A DNA stretch of 64,000 bases, taken from positions 9,109,461-9,173,460 of the forward strand of contig OY848919.1 in assembly GCA_963693285.1 (NCBI GenBank), written 5' to 3'. The notes under the pieces were generated by a model. It saw only the letters and a program-made list of their open reading frames with translations. It had not been told where the DNA came from and did not search any database. A program made the position numbers and the translations under genes. Source of the DNA: Xestospongia muta. Its lineage: Eukaryota; Porifera; Demospongiae; Haplosclerida; Petrosiidae. Shown here piece after piece: positions 46,601-59,049 of this stretch (its first letter is position 1; the number at the start of each line of letters is the position of its first letter).

Positions 46601-49600
46601 AAGGAGGACAGTTTAATCCAGGAAGTAGATATGGAGTGATTGACATCACATTTGAATCAGATTGTCTTGTAGCTATTGTAGCTGACCAGAAGCTGCAACC
46701 ACAAAGTATTGAGGAAAATCACACAATGAATCAAGGTACAATGAACTAAATTTTTTCTATTTAACATAATTATTATTGCTTATTGGTTCCATTCATGTAG
46801 TTTCTCTGCTGTTATCATTTGTGTACACTGGAGTGATTTATTATGAGAAAAAAGATAATGATTGGATAGTTACCTTATCTGTTGTGAAAGATCTTAAAAG
46901 TCATTTAGAGGTAATGATACTTCATTAACTATCATTATTATGATTGTTACAATTTAATATTGTTTTTTGTAGTGTATAAAATGGAGTTCTGATACTGAAG
47001 ATCCCATTCATTTTGATTTTGTTGATGAAAATGGATTCATTGAACTTGTTTTTCAACAAGAACCACCTCCAGGATGGAGTATCAAACCAATGATTGAACC
47101 ATGCAAGGTTTGATATGATAACCATTTATTTGTCTATTATTAACCTATTTATTTATAGTTATGGCAAACTGATATTGATAAATTTGGATCATCTCCTAGC
47201 ACTACAATATCATCATGTCAGTTTCTTATACATGCTGATGATACTCCAGATACTTGTGAATATTTAATATATCCGGTTGAAGTGAAGGGTATAACACCTC
47301 TAATGAATATAATAATTCATCGAAAGAGATCAGGTATGACCTAGTATAACGGACAATTTCTCATTCTAATCAATATAAGAGCTAAATATTTTAACCAAAG
47401 TGATTATTTGATTTTGAAACTTGGTCAAATCAATTAATAAATAATTCAGAAATGATATTGTATTATGCAAGGCATCTTCTAACTAAACATTTTGTTGCAC
47501 GTTACTAATTTGTGCTTTTGTTTTATGTGATAATAATATGTCACAATGTGATCAGTTAATTAACAATAGTAAGATAATATGATTAGATTTGTATGTAAAT
47601 ATAATAATTATCATTTTTGCAGGTGGTCAAAAAGTTCAAGCCATAATAGGTTAGTATTTTATATTTCCATGATTTTCATTATATAATACATAAAGCATTG
47701 TTACGAGTGTTATACAGGATATATTGGATAAGGGGTGTGGTCAGATGGTCATATAGCATGAATCAAAGCTGGCTGCTATATAAATACGGAGATCACACAA
47801 ACAGACCTATAGTGATTTTTGTGTTAATCATTGGTGTTCAACAAAGCTACATAAAGTTTTAATTGTATGATCATCATGAGTATAACCATATGAATGACTA
47901 CATATACAATGCTTATGCGTCATGCTATCAATTTACCTTTATCAACCAATGTTTTCTCTAGTATACTAAACACAGGGTGGCCTGCTCTATTAAAAATAAT
48001 TTCAATTGTTATTATTAAAAAGTGCACGGGCGTGGTTTGAGTGTTGCACGTGTATTAGCTAAAATGTCTCTTTGCAAGATAACTGACTTTTCACCATTGA
48101 CATTAATTTCGTTGAGCGGTACAGAAGACACAGATACTTATAAAGACAGGTCTGGCCTCCGAAAAATAAATTGTATAGAGTCAGAGGAGTGTAATAAAGA
48201 TGAATCTTGTCAGATAAAATGATAATAAAGTAAACATAGATCCAGTTTTGATCTGAAGTGGGCAGATGAGTTCCCTGGCTACGCTACGTGCCTAATGACG
48301 ATGCTGGGCTATCTATGTTCTACTCCCTTTATCAAAAACATAACAAGACAACAAAGGAGAACGGTATGGATAGCATATCCATGTCAACAGTTTCGTAAAG
48401 ACAAACTCCTTGAGCACCAGAGAAGTAAGATCCATATAGATGCTGCTCAAGTAGAAGCAATAGCAATAGCTGCCAGGCATTCTGGTGGTGTTCGTTATGT
48501 CATGGAAAACCAAGTATGCTCACAGCGTAAAGCAGTCAAAGGTGCACTAATTGTATATATTAGCTTGCTAAGGAGGAAACTGCCCATTGTTGAAGCTGGG
48601 TAAATTCCTTGGGTGCTCTTACTTACATGAGCTAGATGTAGCTAGAAATGCTCACTACACTTCTAACTGCATGATTGACAAGTTCTTAATAGTCCTTTCA
48701 CAATTTGTAGAAAAGGATATCCTCTCAGTCATGTCATAAGTATCCTTTGTGATGAGTTAACTGATGTTGCCAATCTGAAGCAACTAGCTGTATTTGTTTG
48801 TTTTCTTGTTGATGGGAAGCTGTGTAGCTGCTTTTTGAAAATGGTGGATATCATTAATGGTACATCAGAAAATATAGAACATGTATTACTGGATGTGTGT
48901 AGTCAATCTCAAATTCCCACCAGTACTATTTTTAGCTTTGGAACTGATAGAGCACCTGTAATGGCTGGAAAGAGAACAGGCATTGCTACACGCATGAATT
49001 CTCACTATCCTGAGATAATTTCTATTCACAGTGCAGCGCAGCACATTGAATAACTCTAGCATGCTTACAAGGAGCTACTAAAGTTGATTACATAAAGAAG
49101 TTTGATTCACATCTAACCAACCTATGAACATCTCATTCCCATCCCTGGTACAATATTTCTTCCAAAGCACTTGTAACAGTGCTTCAACTAATGAAACATA
49201 ATAATGTAAACACACACACATATATATACATATGCAGCATATTCATATATGAATATACTTTACTATCAACATGTTAATACATGTACAACTAGGCTCGTCA
49301 ATTTAATAAGGAAACCAGATGGAATAAAGTTAGTTGATTATAACTTTGTCTCTTTTTTAGATCACAGATATCTCCATAAAGCTATCACTAAGGGTGGAAT
49401 GGTCAAAGTCAGTGTTTCAAAAGTCCTTATTCAAGGTCCAGCTCGAGTTGGCAAAACATCTGTAAAATGTCTTATTCTGTCTCAGCCTTATGACAAAAAT
49501 AACAGTACTAGTACTGGTGTTGCTGAGCGTCCACAAGTAGCAGTTGCTACTGAACGTCCACAAGCAGTTGGAGATTTTTCAATGCAGACATATGGTCGAA

Positions 49601-52600
49601 ATGAAGAAAAGAAGTGGGTATTGGTCAGTGACAAAAATATTGTTGAAATGTTTGCAAATGATATCAAATCTCTACTAAATGATCATAGTAGTCAAACACA
49701 GTCAGATGAGCATGACAGTAGCAAAAAAGAAAACAGTGGCACCCATGATAGTCACATAGCAACACAGCATCATCAACAGGATTTTAACAAAACACATTCA
49801 GATCTAAGTGATAGCTTGCTTAGCGATAAAAATAGTCAGGATGGCAATAGTATGAAAGTTCATAATGAAACTGAAAGTAATGAATGGGCAGCTCATAACG
49901 AAAGCTTTCAAGATGATTCACACGTATATATTATTTCACCAGAATCCAAGCCTAATCTACAATTAATGGAGAATGATGTAATACAACAATTGTCAAACAT
50001 TCTTAATGAAGCTTCTGGCAGGTCTGAAAAATTAACAATGTATAAAGATTGGCTCTATTTTATTGATTCTGGAGGCCAAATCCAATTTCAACAGATCTTG
50101 CAAGCATTTATACCATGTGCATCAGTTCTTATGTTAGTTATCAACTTAGCTCAAGACTTCTCTAGTCAGTCCTCTGCTGAATTAAAATGCAAAGATGGGA
50201 AGGAGTTTTTAGTAAGTGAGCATTCATTACAAATTGAAACTCTCTTAAGACGACTCCTAAGTATGGTCACTTTTACCAAACGAGAAAATATGACCAGTGA
50301 AGACAGCCGTCTTTCCTCAGCAATAAAGCAACCTGAGCAATTACAAGTAATTACTATAGCTACTCATAAAGATGAATGTGATGATGATGAGATTATTGCT
50401 CGTAAAGAAGCTCAACTTCAACAGATTTTTAAATCTGTGTCTGGTAATTTGCTATATCAAAATCCTACCACAGGAAACATTCTCTTTGAAGTTGATGGTC
50501 GTAAAGCATCTGATCCTGAAGAAACATTTGATAAAGAACTTAAGAATGCAATTAGTAATATCTCAGCTCAATTATGCAAACAAGCTTTTCAAATTGAAGT
50601 TCCGTTAACGTGGTATGCTTATGAAATTCTTCTACGTCACACAGCTTCCAAAAGTTGTGGTGTGCTTATGTTGAACAACTGCATATCTTTGGGTGTCAAG
50701 TTGGGTTTGGAGAACAATGAAATTAAGACTGCACTAAGATTGTTCTTTCTTCTCAACTCTATTCTTTACTATCCAAGAAAAGTCACTAATCTTGTATTTA
50801 TTGATCCACATAGCCTCATTGAAGTAGTGAATGAACTAATGGTTCTTGTCTGTAAAGTACGCAGTGGAGTGGATATAGGTCCTGGCACACTATCAAGACC
50901 AAAAATGGCTAATTTTGGTATAATTTCCTGTGATGTGTTTTCATATAAAGAACACCTAAAGACATTTCATGAAATATCAAAAGAAGTCATTAGTTTTGAT
51001 TCCAAAGAAGCCATTGATTTTAAATCAGATTTGTTTAAAATTTTCACTCATCTTCTACTAGCAGTTAAATTGCCTAATAGCAAACCACCTAATGATGAAT
51101 ATTTTATGCCAGCTTTATTACCATTAACTGATCCTTCAAATGCAATTTCATTTGAATCCTCTAGTAAGAGTTCATTACTGTTTTACTTTAGAAATGGTGC
51201 TCCAGTTGGGCTTTTTTGTGCTATGATTGTCAACCTCCTCACACCTAAACTTAACAATAAGTTCATGTGGTCACTGGATACTAATTCAACTTCCAAGATG
51301 TACTCTAATTGTATTGTATTGTATTCGGAATGTGGTTTGTTAGGCCGAGTTCATTTAATAGAGTCTTCCGATTGGTTTGAGATCCATTGTGAAAGTCATG
51401 CAGATCAACCTAAAGTCAGGGTAGCTATTGAAGATGGTATTACAGAAACCACAAAGGAACGTAATATTGAAGTTGAATGGGAAATTGGTTTCTTTTGTCC
51501 TTGTGGCAAACAGCCATCCCACCGTGCTTATTTCAAACATCATTATTTTGAGCTTTACTGTGAACTTAGTAAGTCACCATATGGTTTTTGTATTCAAGAA
51601 GCAAAACACTTTCCACCATTTTCATGGATTTCTTTAAAAAGCAATCAAGGTATGAGATTTACATTATCTTGTGCTATTCATTTTTATTATTTCATTTTAA
51701 CTACAGATAAAAGACCACAAGTATGTCATCTTATTGAGCTATTAGAACCAATCCATTCAGAATGGCACTTGATTGGTGGTAAGCTTGAAGTTGACATTCA
51801 AGTTATTGATGACTTAAATGAATCAAACAAAGTGAAGCTAGGTGAAGTCTTACGGAAATGGATAAAGACAAAACCTACTCCCACTACTTGGTTTAATATT
51901 ATTGATGTTGTAAAAGGACAGAGCCCTGATGTAGCTAGTACCATACAGGAATACTTGGATCAGATACTCGGTGAACAAGAACACATTAAAATGCAAAGTA
52001 TGCAATATTTGTAGGCTCTTCATTACATCAATTTTGTAGTAGTATTCATTTTTCACAAGAGATGCCTTATTTAATATGATGATATTGCTTATGTAAGAAT
52101 AATATCTCCATATACTCCACTGATGAGAAAAATACAGCTAATAATATTAAAGAATTTAACATCTAGGCACTTTTACACATTCTATACATTAAATGGACCC
52201 ACCTTTATTATTTTTACATGGATAGAATCTTTATTGGCATCAGTTTAAGGTTTTGCGTAAATGATAGAGCTTTAGTTATATATTATAACCTTGTATTTTA
52301 TCATGATAAGCTGTTAGTGATATATTGGAGTATTATAAATCATTCATATACCAGTATGTAGTTCATGATTGTTATTGTGCTTTTTTAACAGGTTCTATAC
52401 TTCACTCACAACCAGATTTATATGATCTTCTTAACCTATTAGCTGACATTGAACATAAGTGGTATGAAATAGGATTAGCATTGAGAGTACCTGTTGCTGA
52501 GCTTAAAGGTCAACAGCAGGAACATCTATCAAACACTGTTAGACTGTCTAACATAATAAACTGTTGGATTAATCAGCGCACTACAACAGTAACATGGAAC

Positions 52601-53162
52601 AATATCATTACTGCTGTAAACAGTGTTAAAGAGAATCGAATTGCCCAAACAATTGAAGCATATGTTTTACAAGATGATGTCAATGACCATACATCAACAT
52701 CATCAAGAGTATCAGTTGAGGAACAGAAATCAGACAACAGTATGTTATAAAATAGATTTTTAATGTCTTTAATTTTTTTCACAGGAACTAAAAAAAGAGA
52801 AAGGCAACAGTTAGAGGAAATAGACTTTGACCTGTTAGAAGGTAGTGAAGATATATCACACAAGAAGTGCAGACATCATTATGACCATACATCATCTGAC
52901 AGTGACTCATGTTCATATGTCACCCACTCAAGAAGACGTAGAAAGAAACAGACAAGGAGATCTCACAAGAAAAAAAGCAAACATGGAAGAAAACACCACG
53001 ACAAATATAAAGGTATTATGATACAGATATGGCTAAGAAATATGACTTTTGACAGGACATAAAAGGCGAAGATCAGAAGACAGAGATCCCAATCACTCTG
53101 GTAGACATAGTTCATCCCAAAAACGCAGAGCTCATTCCAAAAGATCTTACAATGATTATTAG
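40636..53162 (+). CDS. Gene P: two Roc-COR GTPase modules, ZU5 region, two Death domains, basic tail
   Basis: Fifteen exons: 40636-40656, 43193-43271, 43322-44892, 44938-45391, 45446-45502, 46346-46735, 46801-46910, 46973-47107, 47159-47333, 47623-47649, 49361-51649, 51707-51997, 52392-52739, 52785-53012, 53056-53162. They total 6282 bases, exactly 2094 codons with the stop, and all phases agree. Roc-COR 1: P-loop GPPAVGKTS near residue 58, LDSGGQPQF, G4-like IGTYEDK, PQGLFPA. ZU5: about 740-845 (LIGGRFEFP, FTLIEGGQF), then a UPA-like region to about 1000. Roc-COR 2: P-loop GPARVGKTS near 1032, IDSGGQIQF. Death domains: about 1770-1866 and 1867-1982. Tail: Lys/Arg/Ser-rich, SHKKKSKHGRKH and GHKRRRSED. 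ROCO proteins normally have one Roc-COR pair; two in one chain could allow intramolecular GTPase pairing (inference). Exons to 51997 are M-type and exons from 52392 gene-A-type. Confidence 0.82.
48022..49200 (+). pseudogene. hAT-type (BED/DUF4371-like) transposase fossil in a gene P intron
   Basis: Lies between exons 10 and 11 of P. Pieces in several frames read KWADEFPWLRYVPNDD, then CQQFRKDKLLEHQRSKIHID (BED/TTF-like finger with HxxxxxH), then FLVDGKLCSCFLKMVDIING and FSFGTDRAPVMAGKRTGIAT, a typical DUF4371/hAT catalytic-core stretch. Stops and frameshifts are frequent and key Cys and His residues are replaced. Clear terminal repeats were not found. Confidence 0.65.
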
Positions 53163-53771
53163 TACATGATCATAAGGTAAAGGTAATACTTATCATGTTC
53201 TATAAAATACACATGATCATATAATAAACATACTTTATACTACTACTTATTGTTAATTGACAGGTACTGACTAATTTATTACTTCATTATAAAACCTCAT
53301 CTCTTGGACAACCTACAGTAATAAAGAAGTTTGTATAATACAATATGTTACCATAGTAACTATCGTCTTCTATTTAAACTCCTCCCACTTCCTGAGCTGA
53401 TCGGTCATATATTTAATTCTTGTGATAAAAATCACAAGTTGCTGTAACACTAATGGGTGTGGTCTATTATGACGAAATTATGATATCATTAAATACTGCC
53501 TGTATTGGAGATACTGGTATCTCTCATGATTTCATTTTCTCAGATCCATACATCTTTCATGCAATGTTACTCAGAAAAGGTCTTATACAGAACATCATTG
53601 TACAGGTGAGTTAGCCCCTTTAATTAATGTAATTAATTAATTCCTTAATAATTTATTTTATAGTTCTCAATAAAGGTGCCAATGATCCTGCAGTAAACAG
53701 CTATCAATTATCATGCCATCTAAAATTTATTACTGGATGACTACAGGAACAGGTTAATGAAGTATGGATAC

Positions 53772-53797
53772 ATGAATGGATGGATGGATGGATGGAG
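53772..53797. repeat. (ATGG)n microsatellite
   Basis: Four to five GGAT units; a similar run lies at about 4755-4778 in the duplicate. Confidence 0.8.
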
Positions 53798-53863
53798 GTC
53801 ATCAGACAGATAAATCAATAGACAAAGATATTCCTGACATTCTCCTTATAGACATTAAATATA

Positions 53864-55110
53864 GATAATGTGTCTAAAGAAGAGAAGAAAACAAGGCAAT
53901 GGTATAATAGACATATTGATGGAACATTCAATTGTGTCCCTACGAAGTTCTACAATAGTATCTGGTACACTATGGAAAATGTGAAGGAATTTTTATTGAC
54001 AATTGCTACCCAAGAACTCAATAGTCTATGAAGTAAGAAACATTCTTATACTAGGACTGACTCTCATTCTTTTTCCAGATGACTCCTTGTGAACTCAAGT
54101 TCCCATTATATCAGTTCTCAATTCACTTCTGATCCAGAATATTGTCAGTTGATAGTAGACGTTATCATGATATAGTACTGCTACTTCATCTTTAGATTTA
54201 TCACAGTTTATTAATATTATAATATCAGGATGTAACTTGTTACTAGTAGATCAAGTAAGTAATACCATTTAAGTTGTTAAAGTACTAGTACTACATATAC
54301 ATGTAGTACATGTACAAGTATGGATATGATTGTAGTGATTCAATTGGTCTTATTAATGATGTCACCTAGTTTAAAACTTAGAAGTTGGTAATAATTATTA
54401 GTTCAGTGGTAGAGCAAAACTAATTGAGGAGTTGAGTTAGAGAGACATTAGTTCAATCCCCATACAGTCAATGTGTTCAGTTCATAATTTTCTTTAATTA
54501 TACATTGTAAACTAGGAATACATATGTGAATGAAGCCTCATGCCATGCAGATAGATATTTTACTAGTAATAGCTTATTTATTCATGAAATTTATACATTC
54601 CTGTGGATGCATGTTCTGAAAATTAATTGATGACATGTTTAAGTGTAACAGATACACAACCTTTCCCTGTGAGGTCAGTCTAAGACGTCACTGAGCCCCT
54701 ACATGATTAATTGGCTTGCATTGAGGGACTTGGCAATATATATGTAGGATATTCTTTACATATTTTAATACATAACATATTAAAATACATAAAATATCCT
54801 ATAGTCCTTACTAACATATACAAAATATGACCACATACACTAATGTATCTATGTATATGATATATGAATTATTTATACTAAGATCAAGGTGACTTGAGCA
54901 AGTATGCATATATTGATATAATAATTGAGGGTGTGGTTTTATATGTTGTGTAATTATATGAATCTTCTTTATCTAGAAATCTAACAATGGTTAGTACTTA
55001 ATTGTTGTGATGTTATCTGTTATAAGAGATATCCTTGTACATGTATCTATATTATTGACTCCACTCCTAGTGGTATCTATGAGACAATGTGTTATTTATC
55101 ATAAACACTT
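53864..55110 (+). pseudogene. Decayed phosphorylase-kinase-like exons, copy 3
   Basis: The best-kept N-terminal piece is here: 53864-54031 reads KTRQWYNRHIDGTFNCVPTK, then FYNSIWYTMENVKEF, ending in TGA. The family has a stretch like IDGALNRVPVGFY-KVW at this place, just before MTPGE. The next pieces, at about 54080-54255 and 54978-55110, match copy 1, but the last is frameshifted. Confidence 0.6.
54399..54460 (+). repeat. tRNA-like Pol III boxes, copy 3
   Basis: TAGTTCAGTGGTAGAGCA at 54399 and GTTCAATCCCC about 51 bases on, as in copy 1. Confidence 0.45.
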
Positions 55111-55849
55111 GTTCAGAAAGTTGGAATATTAATATTGTCTTAATTATGTCATATGAGTTAGTGCTGTTCTGTTCACTTTTCTTTAATATATTAATTTTAA
55201 TTCATTTATAATTTTATTGTGATGTTTCAAACTTTGATTCAGACTATCTTTCATTTTTTTATAATTGAATGTAGTAAGTACATACTCAGCAAACAATATT
55301 TTAATTTTTATATACAATACATGTCATACATGAATTTGTAATCAAAAGTTAATTCTTTTGGTTGCTAGGTAACTATTTTTTGTTGATAGTAATACATTTA
55401 AATACCAGCAATTATTGGCATAAAACTCTTCAGAGACTTGGAAATAAAAGTTGGTGTATGTACACATAAATAATTTTATCAGAAGAAGCGATATTACTCT
55501 GTTCGCGTTAGAATGACTGTGGTTTAGTGGAATTTTAATTATGCAACGTATTTTGGTGTGACATCGTAGTTGTAGAGTTTTGATGAGTCATAGTTCTTTG
55601 GATCTGTCTCTTCATCTCTTTTTTAAATTTTACTATCAAAGGTAATTTCAATAATTTCTGAACTTTTCTGCAGTAGCTGGAGAACGGTTTTACTAATGTT
55701 CGTTAATAATATGACAAACTATATATATGACGTTAGTCATGTTAGAATACGAAGAATGACTCCCACTTTATGTAAGATTTCTGGTTTGCAACTTTCCTAG
55801 ATAGCTAGTGTTCTATTTTTTTTAATTTCTGGGCTTGAAAGGCGTTTTA

Positions 55850-56345
55850 AATTGTGCAAATCATTTTCTCAAGGTCATTAGTAGCCAGAGATACTCTATA
55901 GTGAATGTTTGTCTATCACTATAGGTAGATTATAAATGATTAATAATACCTTTCTCAGTGTCTGTGACTTTATGGAAATATTAGATGTTTTGGTGTTTTT
56001 ATTGAAAATTTTCCATTTTTATCTGTAACAATATACAATATACAATTACACTGAACAGTAATAAAAACTAGTTATAATGTACAATACTTTTCATTTTACT
56101 GTACTCTTTACAAAATGATTGATTATATTGTTAACAGAGAGAGAGAGAGAGAGTTATAAAACATTAAAGTGATCGTCAGAAATCATTAACTTCTCTCCGT
56201 TTGAGTTGCAAATCAATAAACTCCACCCTAATTATAATTTAAGGTCCATACTGAGCATGCTCACACAACTGCCAGTCGAGCTCGCTCCACGGACGAAAGA
56301 CTTGGGGCATTACTAGCTGGAGACGAGACTAGCTACGGTATCTAA
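55850..56345 (+). repeat. Promoter-like repeat block, copy 3
   Basis: Close copy of 6850-7342, with TGAGCATGCTCACA at 56252-56265 and the GACGAGACTAGCTACGGTAT end. A (GA)n run of about eight units (56137-56153) is specific to this copy. Confidence 0.55.
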
Positions 56346-56494
56346 CAATCAATTCACTCCTGATTCAGAGTATTGTCAGTTGGTAGTGGGAAGTTGTCGT
56401 TATTATAGCACTCCTAGTTTGTCTTTAAATCTACAACAGTTTAATATTATAAGATCAAAAAATAACTTGTTCCTAGTACAGGCTAGTAGATCAG
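56343..56494 (+). pseudogene. Phosphorylase-kinase-like exon fragment, copy 4
   Basis: Open frame with DSEYCQLVVGSCRYYSTPSL up to a GT donor at 56495. It is fused to the end of the promoter-like block exactly as at 7343, so the fusion predates the segmental duplication. Confidence 0.5.
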
Positions 56495-56638
56495 GTAAGT
56501 AATACTATTTAAATTGTTAAAGTACTAGTACTACATATACATGTAGTACATGTACTAGTATGGATATGATTGAAGTGATTTAGTTGATCTTACTAATGAT
56601 GTCACTTATTTTAAAACTGGGAGGTTGGTAACCCTCGC

Positions 56639-56690
56639 TAGTTCAGTGGTAGAGAAACGTGGAGAGTTAGGAAGACCTTAGTTCAATCTC
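56639..56690 (+). repeat. tRNA-like Pol III boxes, copy 4
   Basis: CTCGCTAGTTCAGTGGTAGAG near 56634 and GTTCAATCTCC near 56681. The closest of the four to a tRNA D-arm start. Confidence 0.45.
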
Positions 56691-57188
56691 CAGTCAATGT
56701 GTTTACTTGATTCTTCTTTCTTTAAATTACACATGTAAACTAGGAATACACATGTGCATGAACCCTCATGCCATGCTGACGGACTTGTTATCAATAATAG
56801 CTGAAAAAAGAACTTGCAATGATGTGAAGTTTGTTTGTCATCTTCTGTAGCAAAAGGATGCTTTGTGTTGAGTTGTTTGTTAATGATAGTTCAACTATCA
56901 TGACATATTTGTCATCATTTAGTTGTTAGTATCATTGAGGTGTTGATTGGCAACATAGAGCACAATATCCTACATTGATCATGTAGAGAATAGGTGATGT
57001 ATCCTAATGCTATCCTGCACATGTTATTGATAGTCTAACAGTGACCAATCCTTGGTACAAAATTTAATAATCATGACAGTATGTAGTAGCAGTTGAATAA
57101 CTAATTTTTTTTTAATAACAAAAACTTTTTTAGTATAAGTATAAACTAAATATAATATTACTGATAATGACATCATCCTCAAAACATG

Positions 57189-57533
57189 TCAAGCCAATGT
57201 AGGCAAAGTGTTCCTTGCTCTCTCCTTTGCTGAAAATGGGCCAGTAACCCTTTCTTTAATTTGCCTTTTAAAGTGTGCTGAATTATTGTTGTGAAATACT
57301 TTATCAAGCAATTTGATAAACTCAATTGTGTCTGTTGATCTCCAAGCAAAGGGTCTCACAATGAATTTGTGTTCATACTTCCTCCTCCTTTGGCATTGCT
57401 TATCACTTTTACAGATCTGACTGTGAAAGTGTGTCTGCTTCAAAAGAGGTAAAGCTATTTTACCTCTTTTGGATGCAGACACACTGTCACAGTTAGATCT
57501 GTAAAAGTGATTAGTAGCACCTCCAAAACACAT
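57189..57533 (-). CDS. Unknown ORF, 114 residues
   Basis: Begins MCFGGATNHFYRSNCDSV and has a basic centre (CQRRRKYEHKFIVRPFAW) and FIKLLDKVFHNN. I do not recognise it. The RPFAW and basic character are reminiscent of transposon-linked proteins. The first third coincides with a long hairpin (57401-57512), so that part of the frame could be accidental. No promoter motif or clear neighbours. Confidence 0.3.
   Translation of the reverse strand: MCFGGATNHFYRSNCDSVSASKRGKIALPLLKQTHFHSQICKSDKQCQRRRKYEHKFIVRPFAWRSTDTIEFIKLLDKVFHNNNSAHFKRQIKERVTGPFSAKERARNTLPTLA
57401..57512. repeat. Near-perfect hairpin, arms of about 53 bp, 5-bp loop
   Basis: 57401-57453 (with ACAGATCTGACTGTGAAAGT) pairs with 57459-57512 (with ACTGTCACAGTTAGATCTGT), with about four mismatches around the loop GCTAT. 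Confidence 0.85.
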
Positions 57534-57569
57534 ACGGGTAATACAATAAAACGAATTAGAGACATGCCC

Positions 57570-58170
57570 TATATCTGATATCAGAATTCTGGATTAAGTA
57601 TTTTCATTTTTTTTCACAAGAATGTCAACTATACCTTGATCTTGTTACTTTGGTAAGTTTTTCTATATAAAATATAACAGTAAGATGTTGACATACAGTT
57701 CAACATAATCTAACCATTTTCAGTTGGCCATCCTTTAAAAATTTATTTTTCTGTTAATAGTATTTTATAATTCGTCTGGTTTCTTGCTGCAATATTATAA
57801 GCAACACATAATAAATAACAATTACATACTGTTGTAGCCGAGCATGCGATGAAAACAACTTTGACAGAACTTTTTAACAAGAGAACTAACTTAACTACAA
57901 CGAACTACAACGAACTATAACGAACTAAAACTAAAAAGGTTTTACAGCACTATATATACATATATACATATAAGGTTTTACTTTTTTCAAATTAAGTAAA
58001 AAAAGGCCTAACAGAAATAATAACTCAAATTGAATATGTATACAGCTTACCACACATAGATTAAAAGAAAACTTACTCTAACATGTCCAGGTATCTCAAG
58101 CAATGTTTTCTTCTTGCCTCATTCAGTATTGGTAGACTTCTTTTCAAATTAGTCTAACTTCTGTTTAATT
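57570..58170. other. No gene recognised
   Basis: AT-rich spacer between the hairpin region and the left end of the large transposon. Short direct repeats of ACTACAACGA occur near 57895-57930. Nothing else that I can support. Confidence 0.4.
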
Positions 58171-58349
58171 GATGTGCAGATTTGCAGGGTCTTGCAGAAG
58201 TTTGTGTAAAAAAGGATTTTACACCTAGAGTTAATTATTTGATGATATTACACAAATGCAACCTGGAGTAGATTATGGGACAATTTTAAACCAGTACAAC
58301 CTTGATTTTACTCTAGGGCCAAGTTTATACTATTGTTTTTAGTTTAAAA

Positions 58350-58564
58350 TCCCTCAATAAAGTATTCTATCTTCGTATTATTATGGGGTAATTTTACACC
58401 AATTGGCTAATTAAGGGGTTTATTTATTTAACTTCTGCCCACAGTAAAACTAATATCTATCTTATGGCACCATTTTATACTAGTTGCCACCCTCAACTGC
58501 ATGTGGTGTAACTACACATTCAACTGAAGGAAGATTTTAATATTGACCTTTGAACTCACTTAAA
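58350..58564. repeat. Left terminal inverted repeat
   Basis: Pairs with 63762-64000. It contains repeated short motifs of the kind GGGGTAATTTTACACCA and GGCACCATTTTATACTAG, spaced by about 90 bp in both orientations, likely transposase-binding sites. Confidence 0.75.
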
Positions 58565-59049
58565 TTATCTCATTATAAAATACTAAACAATAGTACTGTG
58601 GTGGAAAGTTAATGGTCTATATGATTGAGTAAATGAATGAATTCAGTTCATAACACTGTTTTAACACTATAATGAATTGAATATTAATAAGATCAGTAAT
58701 TAATCATCAGTCAATAATTTCCATATCTTTGTCATCATATGATACCTCTTCTGTAACTCTGTCATATGGGAAGTACACAGAGTACTTGCCAGTTATCACA
58801 TTATATGAGGATATAATTCCTTCATACCATTGTTCCTGTTCTTTTTCATTAACAAATTTCATTTTTGCACGTTTTCCAATAATTTCTGGATGAGCATTTG
58901 GAATACATTCAACAATACCGTCACTTACACATATGTGTTTCGGTAGTTTGCTGTTCGAAGAATGTTCAGAACTGTCAATAGTTCATTTTCTAGAGGAAGA
59001 ATCTGACAGAAAGTTGTCGACGCAATCTGGAGGTTCATGTTGACAAGTT

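Larger units (their letters stand above)
52290..56870. repeat. Segmental duplication, copy 2 (partner 2530-8270)
   Basis: Upstream of about 52285 the intron aligns with the intron after the M0 Death 1 exon; from TTGTATTTTATCATGATAAG at 52291 it aligns with gene A at about 2530. Alignment continues through the Death exon, tail exons and 3' flank to about 56870 (CATCTTCTGTAGCAAA). This pins the junction to a few bases. Confidence 0.85.
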
